64,000 nt of DNA from Capitulum mitella (Eukaryota; Arthropoda; Thecostraca; Pollicipedomorpha; Pollicipedidae), in NCBI GenBank assembly GCA_030062745.1, contig CP099849.1, forward strand, positions 20,793,144-20,857,143, in the 5' to 3' direction. This document shows positions 45,844 through 57,357 of this stretch, piece after piece. The notes under the pieces were generated by a model. That model had not been told where the DNA came from. It did no database searches and saw only the letters and a list, made by a program, of their open reading frames with translations. Made by a program: the position numbers and the translations under genes. Position 1 is the first letter of the stretch. Every line of letters starts with the position of its first letter.

Positions 45844-46300
45844 GTTTCAGGACAGCCGAAGCGCGGCTCAGTACCAGTCCTGGCTGTCGTCGGCCTCGAG
45901 GGGAGCAGCGTCCGTCCTTGCTGCGCGCCGCAGCAGTCGCTGTTCAGAGAATTCGACAAAGCTGGAAGCTTTTCTCCCGCGAATCGCGAATCGGCACTCG
46001 GCTGACGCCTGGACGGTATGGTCTGACACACCCCTCACCCGCTGACGGCGACACAACACTGTCGGGCCCCAGCGGAGCGTGACCAGGGTACCGTCCATAC
46101 GCCACCGCCCGCGGGAGGCGGCCGCGAGCAGGGACTCCGGCAGCGCCGTCGCTGATTGGTCGGGCATACGGAACTGAGCGCTGTGATTGCCAATGGGAGC
46201 GGCGCTCTGGATCTGGGCGGAGCCATCGCTGGCGTGGATGGGAATGAACGAGCATTGGCTGCCATGAAATAAATTGTTTTGCTGTTTATTGCTTCCGCTA
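45844..46300 (-). promoter_or_regulatory. Presumed promoter and 5' leader of the Zic/odd-paired gene
   Basis: CpG-rich sequence directly upstream of the start codon on the minus strand. Two CCAAT-type words lie close together (ATTGG at about 46155 and GCCAATGGG at about 46190). No TATA box was recognised, and the transcription start cannot be placed. Confidence 0.4.
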
Positions 46301-46599
46301 CAGTGAGCGACCGCAAATGAAAACGCTGGTGAGCTAACACGCAAGCAGACGCCAAGCTCAAAACGGCTGTTCAAGCTGAGTCAGCATGCCACAAAGTGAC
46401 ACAAAGTTCTCAAAACGGAAATCCGGAATCAGGAGCTTTTGTCCTTAACATTGCACGACTCGGACTAATAAGTGGTAAGCGGACAAAACCAACCGAAATA
46501 GCGGTGGTCAGTCAAGGCAACCGCTCTGCAAGTACAAAGAATTATTACGCAAACAGCAGAACATGTGGAGTGACGAGTCCTAGCACCATGCCTCATTTT

Positions 46600-46784
46600 C
46601 AGGGGCGTCAATTTTTGTAAATGATTGGGGTGGGCCGAGCCGAGGGCCCGACAACCTAAACTCCCCCCAGATGTGGATTTCTCAACAGATTTAGCCTACT
46701 TGATTTTAATGAACGGAAAGTTATACCTTTTCTGTTGCTATTTATGAAATAAAAAATTGCATATAACCCCATGCATTTTGGCAG

Positions 46785-46833
<49 letters not shown>

Positions 46834-47020
46834 GAAGGTACAAAGATTGATACATCGCTTTAGACTTAGTACTCTATTTCTGCCTATCTCTTATCTATTG
46901 CGGTCGTTCTTTTCGTTGTCGTCGCTCATTTCCCCTCAAAACTGGCAGAAAATATTGGGGTCCCAAACCAATATTGGGGATCCAAATCAACACGGAGGGG
47001 GGGAGGGCTCCAACATGTCA
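46600..47020 (+). mobile_element. MITE family 1, copy lacking its right terminus
   Basis: Starts CAGGGGCGTCAATTTTTG and contains GCCGAGGGCCCGACAACC, TTTCTCAACAGATTTAGCC, and the late block TTATCTATTGCGGTCGTTC. A (TA)n microsatellite (46788-46829) sits where other copies carry TA-rich sequence. The inverted right end could not be found after about 47020. Confidence 0.8.
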
Positions 47021-50000
47021 TACGTTCTACGTTTTTGTTTATGACGCACAGGGCTTTGCCTACATGACAGTGCATTTTGCAATAGCTGCTTATAAATTAC
47101 ATTTGAATGTTTTCTATCTAGTGGGGACATCATAGCTGGAGTCCTAAAAAGTGGGAGTTGATTTCTAGACCCCCAGTTTCAGAAATTTAACATTAGGTCT
47201 GTGTCATGGACTGGAAAGAAATGGTATGAAATTCTTTGCAGAACCACTTCATTTTCGGAAAATGAAAACCGTCATTTTCGGAAACTTTTGGCGATGAACG
47301 ACGTCCTCCGCAAGTTACGCCTTAATTAAGACGTAAGAATGAAGCAACACAGAGGCCTCGTTCTATGCTAGTTTTACCATTAACCAAGTGGTGTTGCACG
47401 CATGAAAATATCGCCAGCATTGTGAAAAGTTAAACGTAGTCCATCCCCACACCCTGATCAGAGCTCCAGGGCTAATGGCCCTAGATGCACATATGTCCAT
47501 CGGCGCCTTTCCTTCAGTCACGTATTACGAGAAAACAACTTAATGCCCGTGACAGACTATACGAGCCGGTGCGGCCGTAATAGCATTTTATGACATCACA
47601 AGTCTGGCTGTCCCGTCACGGTCGTGGTATCATTACTGAGGTATAGCTGTAGGCAGTGAACGTAGTGACGTAGGCGCAAGGATGGAAGCACGTGTCTCTT
47701 GCGGCCACAGATAGATGACAACAGATGGTGGAAGAACCGCGAGAGCCATGGGAGAGGGGGGCCTTAGATCCTCCAGCTTTCAGACTTGGAGGAAGGGTGC
47801 AGCCCCCCTCCCCCCGCCCGAGCTTTTTCAACACCGAGGATATGCAATATGTTGGTTTGCCATCGGCCTATTTTACCGAATGGTAGCAGTACGTGAGTGT
47901 GAAAATAATAATGAAACTGGACCTCTGAATGGAAAACGAATGGCGAACAGAACAAAAACAAACCAAACCTGAAGGACCTAGGAACGGACGAAGGAAAGGA
48001 CGCATTTGTTAGCGCAACGGACCGCACAACGTGCAGACTTTTTGAGCACATATGTGGCAAGGAGAAACGCTGTGGCTACGATTGTCACGTTTGGTTGTGG
48101 CGACGGCGCTGACCGAGAAACGAAACGCCATCAGCCGACTCTGCCGGCGTTCTTGATTAAAGGCAAGACCTGGGAAGACTGCAACAAGGTGCTGCAGATG
48201 ACATAAAACGGACTGATTAAGTTTTTTCGCATTACAAGCGAGTCTAATGGGTTTGATATTATTTTAGTCAAAATGATTTCGCATCACTTGATGTGGTCTT
48301 TGTTGGTGGGCGGGACCGTCCTGTTGTCGCCACGTGCGCCGACCCTGGATTCAGGCAGAGCCGTTCCCGCCATCATTTAGTTTTAGCCATCACAGTGTTA
48401 TTTTAACGTAGGGCTGAGGAGCCGACCTCGGGCGCAGATCGGGTTTCAGGCCGACATGTGCGGCGGCGTCCGGGGGCAGTCGGCGTCGGCGGCAGTCGGA
48501 AATAAAGCGTGGAGACGTTGGGACGCGTGTGTGAGCCTGACGGGCGAAGGGTCGTCGAGACGCAGCCAGACTAGGCGGATGCCCAATCATACCACACTTG
48601 ATATGCATTCCTCAGTAGAATCAGAGATTGAGGAGCATAAAAAAAGGCGCCAGTTACAAAAACAGGTGCCTTTGGTGGTACATGCATATACGTACCAGTT
48701 AAGACTTGCGTGACATGAAAGAGACGTTGTGATAGGCACTTGACATGCTACAGTACCTACCGATCGTGCAGCTGTGCCATATAATAAGTCGATATATAAC
48801 TGCGCAGAAAAAATATACGAAAGAAATATCGTGCATACTGACCTTGCTCAAGGGATAAAACGGGCAGGCATACGTCCATTGGATGCATCAAATTGACTGA
48901 GAACGCTAGTTAATACGACCCCATTGTTCCAGTCAGCCACTGAAAGTTGGGATTCCAGCGACGCTTCATGTTCCTAATTCGTCGTTGGTTTCTGACTCGA
49001 AATTGGCGGTACTTTTGTGTTTATCTCAGAACGGTTACCTGCATCGTCCAGAGGCTGTCGTTGATTGCGTTAATTTTGTTCGATGTATTCATATCCTCGG
49101 CCAAACGTACCTCTGATTCGTAAACAAAGAGAAAATGTTCATCTCACTCAAAAACGCAACAGTGAATATCTCATTGTAACGTACTATAAATAATGAGTCC
49201 ACTAATGGCTAGCGCTGAGATGCCCATGCGCTCGGGCTTCAGGTCCGCAGCGTTGCTCCTTCAGGCGGACGCTGAAAGGCTTAACCAGTCTCACCAATGT
49301 GGCTTGCGATGCATTGGCAAGAAAGCTTGTACGCAGTGTACAAACTTTACCTTTAACTTTGCTCGATGCAAGGATCCCTTGGCTTGAGAAGCGAATGCTG
49401 CAAACGGCTAGAACAGTGTGCCACCCGTGTGCCATGCTGGGCGCCGAATGACCCTGCAGTCGGTGCGCCCCTAAGCCCCAATAACCAACCAACCAACCGT
49501 GTGCCATGCGGCCGGAGGAGTCTGGATATAGCTTCACTCACTCCTTTGACGTATCGAATGGAGATGCACATTCGTTTTGCTGCGTCCGTTGTTTTTTTCG
49601 GGTCGGTGGTGTCTGGGACGGGTTGAGGTGCCTTTCGTATCACGACCGCTCATATAAACAGTTCTGTGTAGCCATTCGATAGGAATACGTTTTGGTGTAC
49701 GTAAGTTCTTCCCCAGATCTTTCTTGTCCGGGCAGATGTTATGAGTTCTGTTCGTGAGACATTTTGTAAGACAGGTCTTCATGTTTGTTGAGTGGTCTGA
49801 TTTATGTTTTAAGTGCGTTCGATGTTGCTGGCGTTTTGTACACCTTTGCTTTTAGCTTGTTTCCGACTCCATGCACCAGAGCATCTAGGAATGACAGTTA
49901 TCCGTTATGTTCGAGCTCCATAGTAGACTGCATGTCTTGTAGGCATTATTCAGATTTTGGTGAAAGGCTATCATTCCCTTCATTCGCATTTCGTATGAAA

Positions 50001-52244
50001 AACCGACCTTTTTAGCTTGAGGCATAGTTTGTCAAATGAGCTAACTGAGAAACCTGCTGACACTTTCAGCATTGTCTCATTAGAGCACTACGAGAATGGA
50101 ACTCGGCGAAAACTTAAACGTGCGGAACTTCAAATGTTGTAGCCTATATCTCGAGACATTTTACATAACGACTGGCATTGATTGGTTCTGTGTTGGCAAT
50201 AGCCCCTTGCCAAGAGAGAGGGAGGGGGCAAGAGAGACAGAAGGGGTTCAATGACCAAGCGTCTGGATTGATCCTTGGTCGCTTCACTAATTTTCGAGAC
50301 GCCTTCCCTCTCCCCCCGACCCCCCCCCGCGCTTCCCCCACACACACACTTTGAAATCGTTCCCGCGCCCTGGATGTTGGATCCGAACGTTTATCGAGAG
50401 GCCTTTGTCGCTTCTGCACGAACGGCGTGGGGCAGTTTCGATGCTCTCGCTGCTGCTGCTCGCGTGCTGTGTCTGTGGCTGGAGGCTGGTTCGGGAAATG
50501 GCAGTCATACAGCAAAGCCCCTTCCCTGCCGAGCTCACTCAGGCTGGTAGCACCAGTCAGATTGTTTTCGAGTCGAAGAGGTCTTTTTTCACCTTTTCCC
50601 CAGTTCAAAGAATACTTCAGCATTGAATGAACCACTTCCACCCGGTGTGGATTACCAGAATCCCGACACATTAAAGTGCTGCTTGCTTCACAGCGATACC
50701 TACCAACGTGCTAATAGCCTAACTGGCTGAAAGCATCAGCCAGTGGAATGCAATTTCGTAAGGTCTTGTCACAACAGACGAATGAGGAACATAGTAAGAA
50801 AAAAGACCATGTGGAGGTTTTCATGCTCTTCCTCGTGTCCAGATATCTTCAACGAAAACATTCTGTATTTTCTTGGTTTAAAGTCGAGACCCTTGCATCA
50901 GAGCTGCTTACTTCGTTCGTCACAGTGCCTCGAGAAATACTGCATGCGGACAATTTTCCATTTGCTTTCCGTTCCTTGAGTAAATGACTTTAGCCAAGGG
51001 AACCTAGTTGAGCTAAGCGCTGACGATGATCGAAGCTTTCTTAGGCCGGGGTCGTTTCGTAAATTGATACGACCAATACCAATCAATCGTCTCCTCAACA
51101 GGGTACGAATGTCATTGTTCTTACAAGGGGCGTCTGCCCAAATCCAGCTAGCGCTATTATAATTTTTGTCCACATTCGCATCACGTTTTCCGAAGGGCCT
51201 AGTGGACTGTCAGTAACATGACACCTGAAGCCCTCTCCGGGAAGCCTGCTGGAGGTCTTAAACCTCTACTAAGCTGGCAATGCTACTCACGACGACCGAG
51301 ACCTGAACAGTTCAGTGCATCGACATCAGATACCGCTGAAGACAGGAGCCCTTTCATATGAGAAGGTTTTGCTTGTTGTTCAAATTTCTCTGCAGGCCAA
51401 GGTCTGAACTTAATATCAGGCTAAAATTCTCAGTAGTGTTTTTCGTCCTGGTGGAGACTTGTGCATGTCGCTGTGACAGGCGCACGTGAAAGGTTGCATA
51501 CCATGGCTGGCGATCCCGGAGGGAATGGGGAGAGATGGAGGGCGGTCCCCGATATCCAGAGATTTCAAAATTTATGGCAATGATTGGAAAAGAATGTTTT
51601 GAAATCTTATGTTGCCCCCCCCCCCAAATAATTTTCGGAAATCTGCAGCCATGATGCGTACTGCAAAGATCGCGAGCCCAAGGGCACATGATAGAGGTTA
51701 TCGCTTGACTTTCGCTTTTAATCGGTCAAAGTTAAATGTTGAGGAGTCGAAATCTAACGCATCAGGTCATCATATAAGGTCAATGTTAGACGGCAATATC
51801 CTGCAGTCAACATCCCGATTAAATGAACTATAGGCACAAGGTATTCTACGAGCCTGTCATGACGACTCCTAAAATAAAACACGCAGAACCAGAAATCTTC
51901 CCGGGGCTCAGATCAGATTGGGATTTGACCGCTTTGAATCCCATCCACCTCTTGATAAGAGCCTTCATGTCAGCGGCGTTTGGCACTTTTGTGTTAACCC
52001 TGACCGGATGTGAGGGGAATGCTTGCCATCTGCTATTCGCTATTCACACAGACACAGTTATTCGTCTGCAGTTTACACGTCCGCAGACCGCTCCGTTGCT
52101 TTCACTATATCAGTCGCCTCTATCGAACTGTCAGCTGAACGCATCATATATAAACTCATCTTCGCTATAAATAAGCTGTTTCGACTTTGGCGTCCGCATG
52201 TTTTGAGAGAGCAAACTGGAGGGGAAGATGGACGACGACATTCG
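47021..52244. other. Gene-poor stretch
   Basis: No supported gene. A G-/C-tract relic near 47752-47822 (GAGGGGGGCC... to ...GCCCCCCTCC) may be another decayed MITE. An ORF at 50351-50626 contains a hydrophobic stretch (MLSLLLLACCVCGW) but no continuing gene structure. Confidence 0.45.
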
Positions 52245-52315
52245 TAGCAGCAGTGGGATTCGAACCCACGCCTCCGAACCGAAGAGACTGGTGGAAGTCG
52301 CAGGCCAGGCTGCTG
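52245..52315 (-). pseudogene. Truncated tRNA-Leu-like sequence
   Basis: On the minus strand CAGTCTCTTCGG, then GGAGGCGTGGGTTCGAATCC and CACTGCTGC match the variable arm, T-arm and 3' acceptor strand of eukaryotic tRNA-Leu. The T-arm pairs perfectly (GTGGG/CCCAC). The 5' half keeps only GCAGCCTGGCC and lacks most of the D-loop, and no clean anticodon stem can be drawn. It is a relic or tRNA-derived repeat, not a functional tRNA. Confidence 0.6.
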
Positions 52316-52317
52316 AA

Positions 52318-52548
52318 CTAGTCGAAGTGGTCCTGGTGGACCACGTCGTAACAGGTGGTCTCCAGCTGCGGCTCGCCGGCCGCCTGAAACGACTCGAACA
52401 GGAGGTATCCCAGCGGGTTCATGCTCAACGGGCTCTGGCGGCGGTCGGCCAAACATTCGGGCGGCCACCGGCTCGCGCCATCGGCTTCGGCCTGCTCCGA
52501 GCTGGCTGTGAACACGGGTGGGCTGCAAGTCTCGCTGCCGCGACGTTT
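52318..52548 (-). CDS. Possible terminal coding exon of an unidentified gene
   Basis: A minus-strand frame runs from a candidate acceptor (gccctcag, ending at 52549) to TAG at 52320-52318, 77 codons including the stop. It is GC-ending in codon use like the real genes here and reads non-repetitively, e.g. MNPLGYLLFESFQAAGEPQL and CYDVVHQDHFD at its end. I do not recognise the family and found no upstream exon to join. It lies directly before the tRNA-Leu relic, which would fall in its 3' untranslated region. It could be a chance ORF. Confidence 0.35.
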   Translation of the reverse strand, partial: KRRGSETCSPPVFTASSEQAEADGASRWPPECLADRRQSPLSMNPLGYLLFESFQAAGEPQLETTCYDVVHQDHFD

Positions 52549-52757
52549 CTGAGGGCACGCACCAGGTGCCGCTGGTGGCAACGCTCCCCGCTCCCCCCCC
52601 CCCCCTCGTCGTACGCGTATGTGAAAATCCTTGCCTTCGGCCAGGATTAGAAATCGCCAGTTTGCTGCTTGCTGCCCAAACTCAAGGCGTCAAAAACTTT
52701 CGTTTAAATAACATTTCCATAGGGGTTTTCATACGAATTTGTCCGGACGACTTGACT

Positions 52758-53104
52758 CAGAGTTGCCGATCTGTATTCCTTCGAGAGGGCTTTGGCCCAC
52801 CTAATGTTGATTTGTCCTCCCCCCATGCTGACTTGGGCCCCCCAATATTTTCTGTCGGTTTTCAAGGGAAATGGGTGACAACGACTGAAAGAACGGCAAT
52901 ATATAAGATATAGGCAAAAAGTAAAGAATTAAGTCTAAAACGATGTATCTATCTGCCTTTCTGCCTTCTAACTATTCTTCTTCCTATATTTACCTATATG
53001 CAGGGGGATGAATGCAATTTTTATTTCACAAATAGTAATAAAAAAACTTAGAAATTTCTGTTGACCAAAACAAAGTGAGCTAAATCCGTTGGGAAGCCCC
53101 CCTG
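52758..53104 (-). mobile_element. MITE family 1, internally shortened copy with perfect target-site duplication
   Basis: A 347-bp element beginning CAGAGTTGCCGATCTG. It is flanked on both sides by ACTTGACT (52750-52757 and 53105-53112), identical over 8 bases. Family blocks in reverse orientation are CGAGAGGGCTTTGGCCCACC, AGTCTAAAACGATGTATCTA and CAAAGTGAGCTAAATCCG. The left-end block (GACAACCTAACC region) is missing, so the element was shortened at one end while keeping its CTG terminus. Confidence 0.85.
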
Positions 53105-53349
53105 ACTTGACTTATGAACGCAAGAACTGATGTGAGGGACCAAAGCATGAAAACCTTAACTTCAGTCTATTACTCTAACAGAGGCACTCAGTGTCTCGAA
53201 CGCTATAATAGTCTGCGCCAGCAAGGCGTGAGGATACCCAAGTGTGAAAACTCCAAGAAACAAAGGACCCCGAGCTGCGATTTTAAGGGCCCCGGCCCGA
53301 CATCACAAATTATTGCTACATCAGCCATTAGGGACCCGCACCACTGGGC

Positions 53350-54330
53350 CCCCGAAATCTAACCTCCCCGACGAATGAGAGCTCACACCTTGTGAAGACT
53401 TGATCTTCCCGGGTCTCCCTGACTGCATCAGGAACCTCTCAGGTTTTCAAACAGATCACTGTAGCCAAGTTGAGCCCCTCTCGAAGTTTAGAAGGCCACT
53501 GATAAATCTCTGTCCAGGGTGCCCCTCTGACTGGTCAAGGTTTCGTCAACCCGCGTTAGGCACCCTCTTAAATTTTTGCCGTCTCAGGGGCCTCTGTGGT
53601 ACTTTTAGCGGCCGCATGGACCATTTGTCGTGTTAGGGTCCGTCTTGCGGTCCCAGGGACCCTTGAAGAGTTTCAAAGGCCCTTCTTTCCACCTCAGGGA
53701 CCATCTTGCCGTCTCAGGGTCTCATTAACCCTCCTGGAGGCCCTCTGGCTGTATCAGGAACTTCCAGTTTTTCATACAGGTCCGTAAAATCCATTCGGGG
53801 TCACTATGGTACCCAGTGGCCTCTATGCCATCCTAGGGAATCAGTCCTCATCTTGGCCGTCTCAGGGGCTCTGTGACCCTTCTGGCGTGCTCAGGGCCCC
53901 TGTCAGCCTGTGGAGGCTGGCGGGGGCCCCTCGATATGTTTGGGTCTAAATATTTCATCTTTGGTCCTCTTGTTTACCGTTCTTTTAACATCTTGGCGAT
54001 AGCTTCGGTTTTTATAAGAGTAATTTTCTATAACCTCGATGGCGGTGGGCCCCTTCAGACCCTTCGGGGGTCCCAGTCTGTCCTGTCTTGTGGTTCCTAG
54101 AACCCCCTGGCTGCGCCCCTCGGCCCTTCTATGCGTCTAAGGGCTCGTCTAACCCTCCCAGAGATTCCCCTCACTGCATCAGAACCCTTCACGTTTTTAC
54201 AGAGACCCAGTGAAGCTCATACGGGCCCCTTGGGGGCCCCTTTTGAGTTTGAGAAGGTCTCCTTCCTGGCCGGCCCGAGAGAGGAGAGGCCCTTCTCAGG
54301 CTTCCTGGGGGGGAGGTGATTGCCCCAATG
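53350..54330. repeat. Decayed higher-order repeat array, copy 2
   Basis: The phrase CTGCATCAGGAACC followed by a CAGGTTTTCA-type block and ACAG recurs at about 53423, 53749 and 54173. GCCGTCTCAGGG recurs near 53580, 53708 and 53857. Spacing of the first phrase is about 326 and 424 bases. The sequence is low in ORFs of meaning and CCTC/GGCC-rich. Units are strongly diverged. Confidence 0.5.
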
Positions 54331-54582
54331 CCCCTCCTTTGGATTCGCGCCTGTTTTGCATCCTTAATAATTCAATAATAACAATAATAATGATAATTTT
54401 TTGGACGTGAGTCTAACCGGGGCAGAAATATGGCGCTGTAAAAAATTACCTACCGTCCGATATTACCCAAATCTCCCCTACATGAGTACGACACGAAACG
54501 TGAAACCCGTCGTTGAAATAGAAGTGCTTGAGTTTAATATATCAGATTATATTATTCTTCCTACATACGGGTGACTGCAAGC

Positions 54583-54993
54583 CAGGGGCGTCGATTCCTC
54601 TAAATGATTGGGGGGGGGGGGCGAGCCGAGGGTCCGGCAACCTAACCTCTCCCCAAATGTTGATTTCTCAACGGATTTAGCCCACTTTATTTTTACCAAC
54701 GGAAATTTATGACTTTTTTGTTGCTATTTGTTAAATAAAAAATCGCACTTATCCCCGTGTATATGTTTATATATATATATATATATAGAAGATAGATAGA
54801 TAAATCGCTTTAGACTTCATTCGTTACCTTCTGCCTATCCCTTATCTAATGCATCAGATTTTTCGCTTCTATTGCTCATTTCCTTTCAAAAACGGCAGAA
54901 AATATTGGGTGAGCCCAAATCAACATTGGGTGGTCCCAAATTAAAACTGAGTGGGCCAAGGCCCTCTCAAAAGAATATAAATCGACATCCCTG
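54583..54993 (+). mobile_element. MITE family 1, complete copy
   Basis: A 411-bp element running from CAGGGGCGTCGATTCC to AAATCGACATCCCTG, with clear inverted termini. Flanks are CTGCAAGC (54575-54582) and CTACAGGC (54994-55001), 6/8. It contains GCGAGCCGAGGGTCCGGC, ATTTCTCAACGGATTTAGCC, a (TA)n run at 54769-54787, and TTATCTAATGCATCAG. Confidence 0.88.
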
Positions 54994-55001
54994 CTACAGG
55001 C

Positions 55002-57357
55002 CGTCAGGTGTCCCAGTGTCAGAGGTCACGATCGTACCAAGGAATCCAGGGGCGACTGAGAAACTGCGCAGATCCAGTTTCTAGCTGACTTCCATGACAC
55101 CGATGTGGCATTTCCTCCGGATCTCCAGACAAAGGACTTTGATAGTTTTGACCACGGCCTTTGCTGGAGACAGAAGCGTGATTGTGAACTGATCCAAATT
55201 CCATTTCAAAGTATCTGAAGCATTGAGCACACACTTCGTCTACCGATGAATTTCGAAATTAACGTCGCGATTACGGTCGACTTTATTTGGGGACCTAACA
55301 CCATCATAGCAACGCGCATAAACAAGTTTTGATCATAACATTTCAACATGAAGAGAGTGAAATATTAGCAGCACAGCTAAAATTCATGACTTCCACAAGA
55401 TTCACAAAAACTCGCGCGCGGTATTTACACAGACTGTGTGTCACACGGGCTGCAAGTGCAATAGTAACAATTCGGCCTAGCATAAAACAACGAATGGATA
55501 TGTGAGCATATACGGTACGCATACGAATACATACATCGTTTAAGTTATGCCATGTTACACTGGAATAAATTAGGCATTCGACAGACTACGTTGGGTCCTA
55601 CTATGCACATAAAACCATCATAATCAGGTAACGCCCAGTCAAGTCTTTCAGCTGAACGAAGTGAAATGTCCGAAAACAGCTGGTTTCCCATACGAATGAG
55701 AAGTAACCAGTCACCAATAATAGCATGCTTTGGTTTCCAGCACACTTATCACGTTCTTCGTATTCGCAGACCACGGCGTATAGCGCGGGCCATGCCGCGG
55801 CATCAACAACGCAGAATACCGCCCATTCTGCCTCGGTGTATCCACAACGGCGCAGATGGCCTTCGCCCCAAAACCGTAGATGAATGGGTGATGCACTGCA
55901 TTTGCGGCTGCAGCTTCAAGCGAGCCTCACAGGCGAAGTATGCAGCTAGGCAACTCGATGACTTCAGTATCCCTGATCGAGGTGACGAATTGCCATACCA
56001 TCTTTCTGTAACGGAAAGCGTAAGTTGTAGACAGTGTACTGATCAATGCTGGAGGCCACGTTGGCTGCATACGCCAGTTCCTATACTCTGCTGATGTTTG
56101 AAAATGATCAAACAGAACCAAGCATCCGGCGATGATAACTGTCGGTGAAATTTAGGACTTCCCGCTTTTCATCTGCGTCTGGGTAGCACATTTAAGTCCA
56201 TTTATCCACCGGGATGTGTTTCAGTCAACTTAAAGCTCTAGGTTTGACATGGTTTCGACATTTTCGGGAACTACTGCATCAACTCAGGACATCAACATCA
56301 ATTTTTTTAAACTATATTCAACTTGCTTTAAGCTTCAGTTCCTTGCTCCGCTTTCCAGGGCCGCGGCTCTTTTAGATCCATGCCATACCGTCCGCCGCAT
56401 CGACAGAAATGTGTGTCCGGACCGGACTGGCCGTTCAGAACTGTACTCATCACAGGCCCCCGTGACGGGCTAGTTCTGCGACAAAACAATCAGATGCACC
56501 AGAACCGTGCCGACAGGTTTTGCACGGACCCGTCCAGCAGGCGGGCCGGCGAGCACGGGGCCCGTAACGACCACCGTCAAACGGAGACGTTCGGCGGGGC
56601 CGGTTTTCCGCTGGAAGCAGGCACAGGAAGACCGATCTACCGTCGCCTGTGATCACTGTCCCGGTTGGTCGGCCCGTGAACCGGCTAAAAATCGGGGTTC
56701 GACTTAGTTAAGTGGGTTAACGCTGCCGTCATTGCTTTAAGTTCGATGACCCCGCATTGTTAGCTTGGCACATGTTGTGTGACTGTTGGAATGCGGTAAG
56801 GTTACGAGTGGCTGATGAACGTTCTATGACATGATGTAACGTAGCAACCCGTGGAGCAGTTTGTAATTGGGACACCCTGACTATAAAAAACGCTAAACGC
56901 AAGTATACCGTTACAAAAGCCAGATGCAGTGCTCGTGCCACTGGGGAAGAAGGGGGAAGCAGAGAAGTATCATTCCCATCCCCGTAGCTCGGGAAAATTT
57001 GGCATTATCCCAGTGGCGACACATGGAAAGAAAGGACTTGAAAAAGACGTTTGGGCCAGCAGTCCTGAATAGGTGGCTCCGCCACTGGCCACTTCTGTGT
57101 ACTTTCTTATCTGTATACATATATATGTATATATATATACCTGTATATCAATATTGTAAATAATCGCATATACTTTCTCTCTCTACATAAATACATACAT
57201 AAATGTACATATGCATACAGGGCATCCGAATCTACTTATCCTTTGTTCCTTTCAAATGTTACGTATTTGCTCTCCCTGAACCCCTAACAACCAAGCACCG
57301 AACAAACTGCATGTTACGAAAAGTGACCAAGAAACGGTTAACAATGAAAGTGCTCAC
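55002..57357. other. Gene-poor stretch
   Basis: No supported gene. A TA/CATA-rich simple repeat lies at about 57110-57215. ORFs at 55666-56094 and 56380-56707 lack signatures and splice context. The 3' untranslated exon(s) of the secreted-protein gene presumably lie here but cannot be placed. Confidence 0.4.

Noticed and set aside
45061..46005. 314-residue ORF on + over Zic exon 1
   Set aside because: Antisense shadow; the minus strand encodes zinc fingers with exact splice phase.
50351..50671. ORFs including a signal-peptide-like MLSLLLLACCVCGW stretch
   Set aside because: Internal methionine in a short frame without exon structure; the opposite strand has an equally long ORF. Chance is the simpler explanation.
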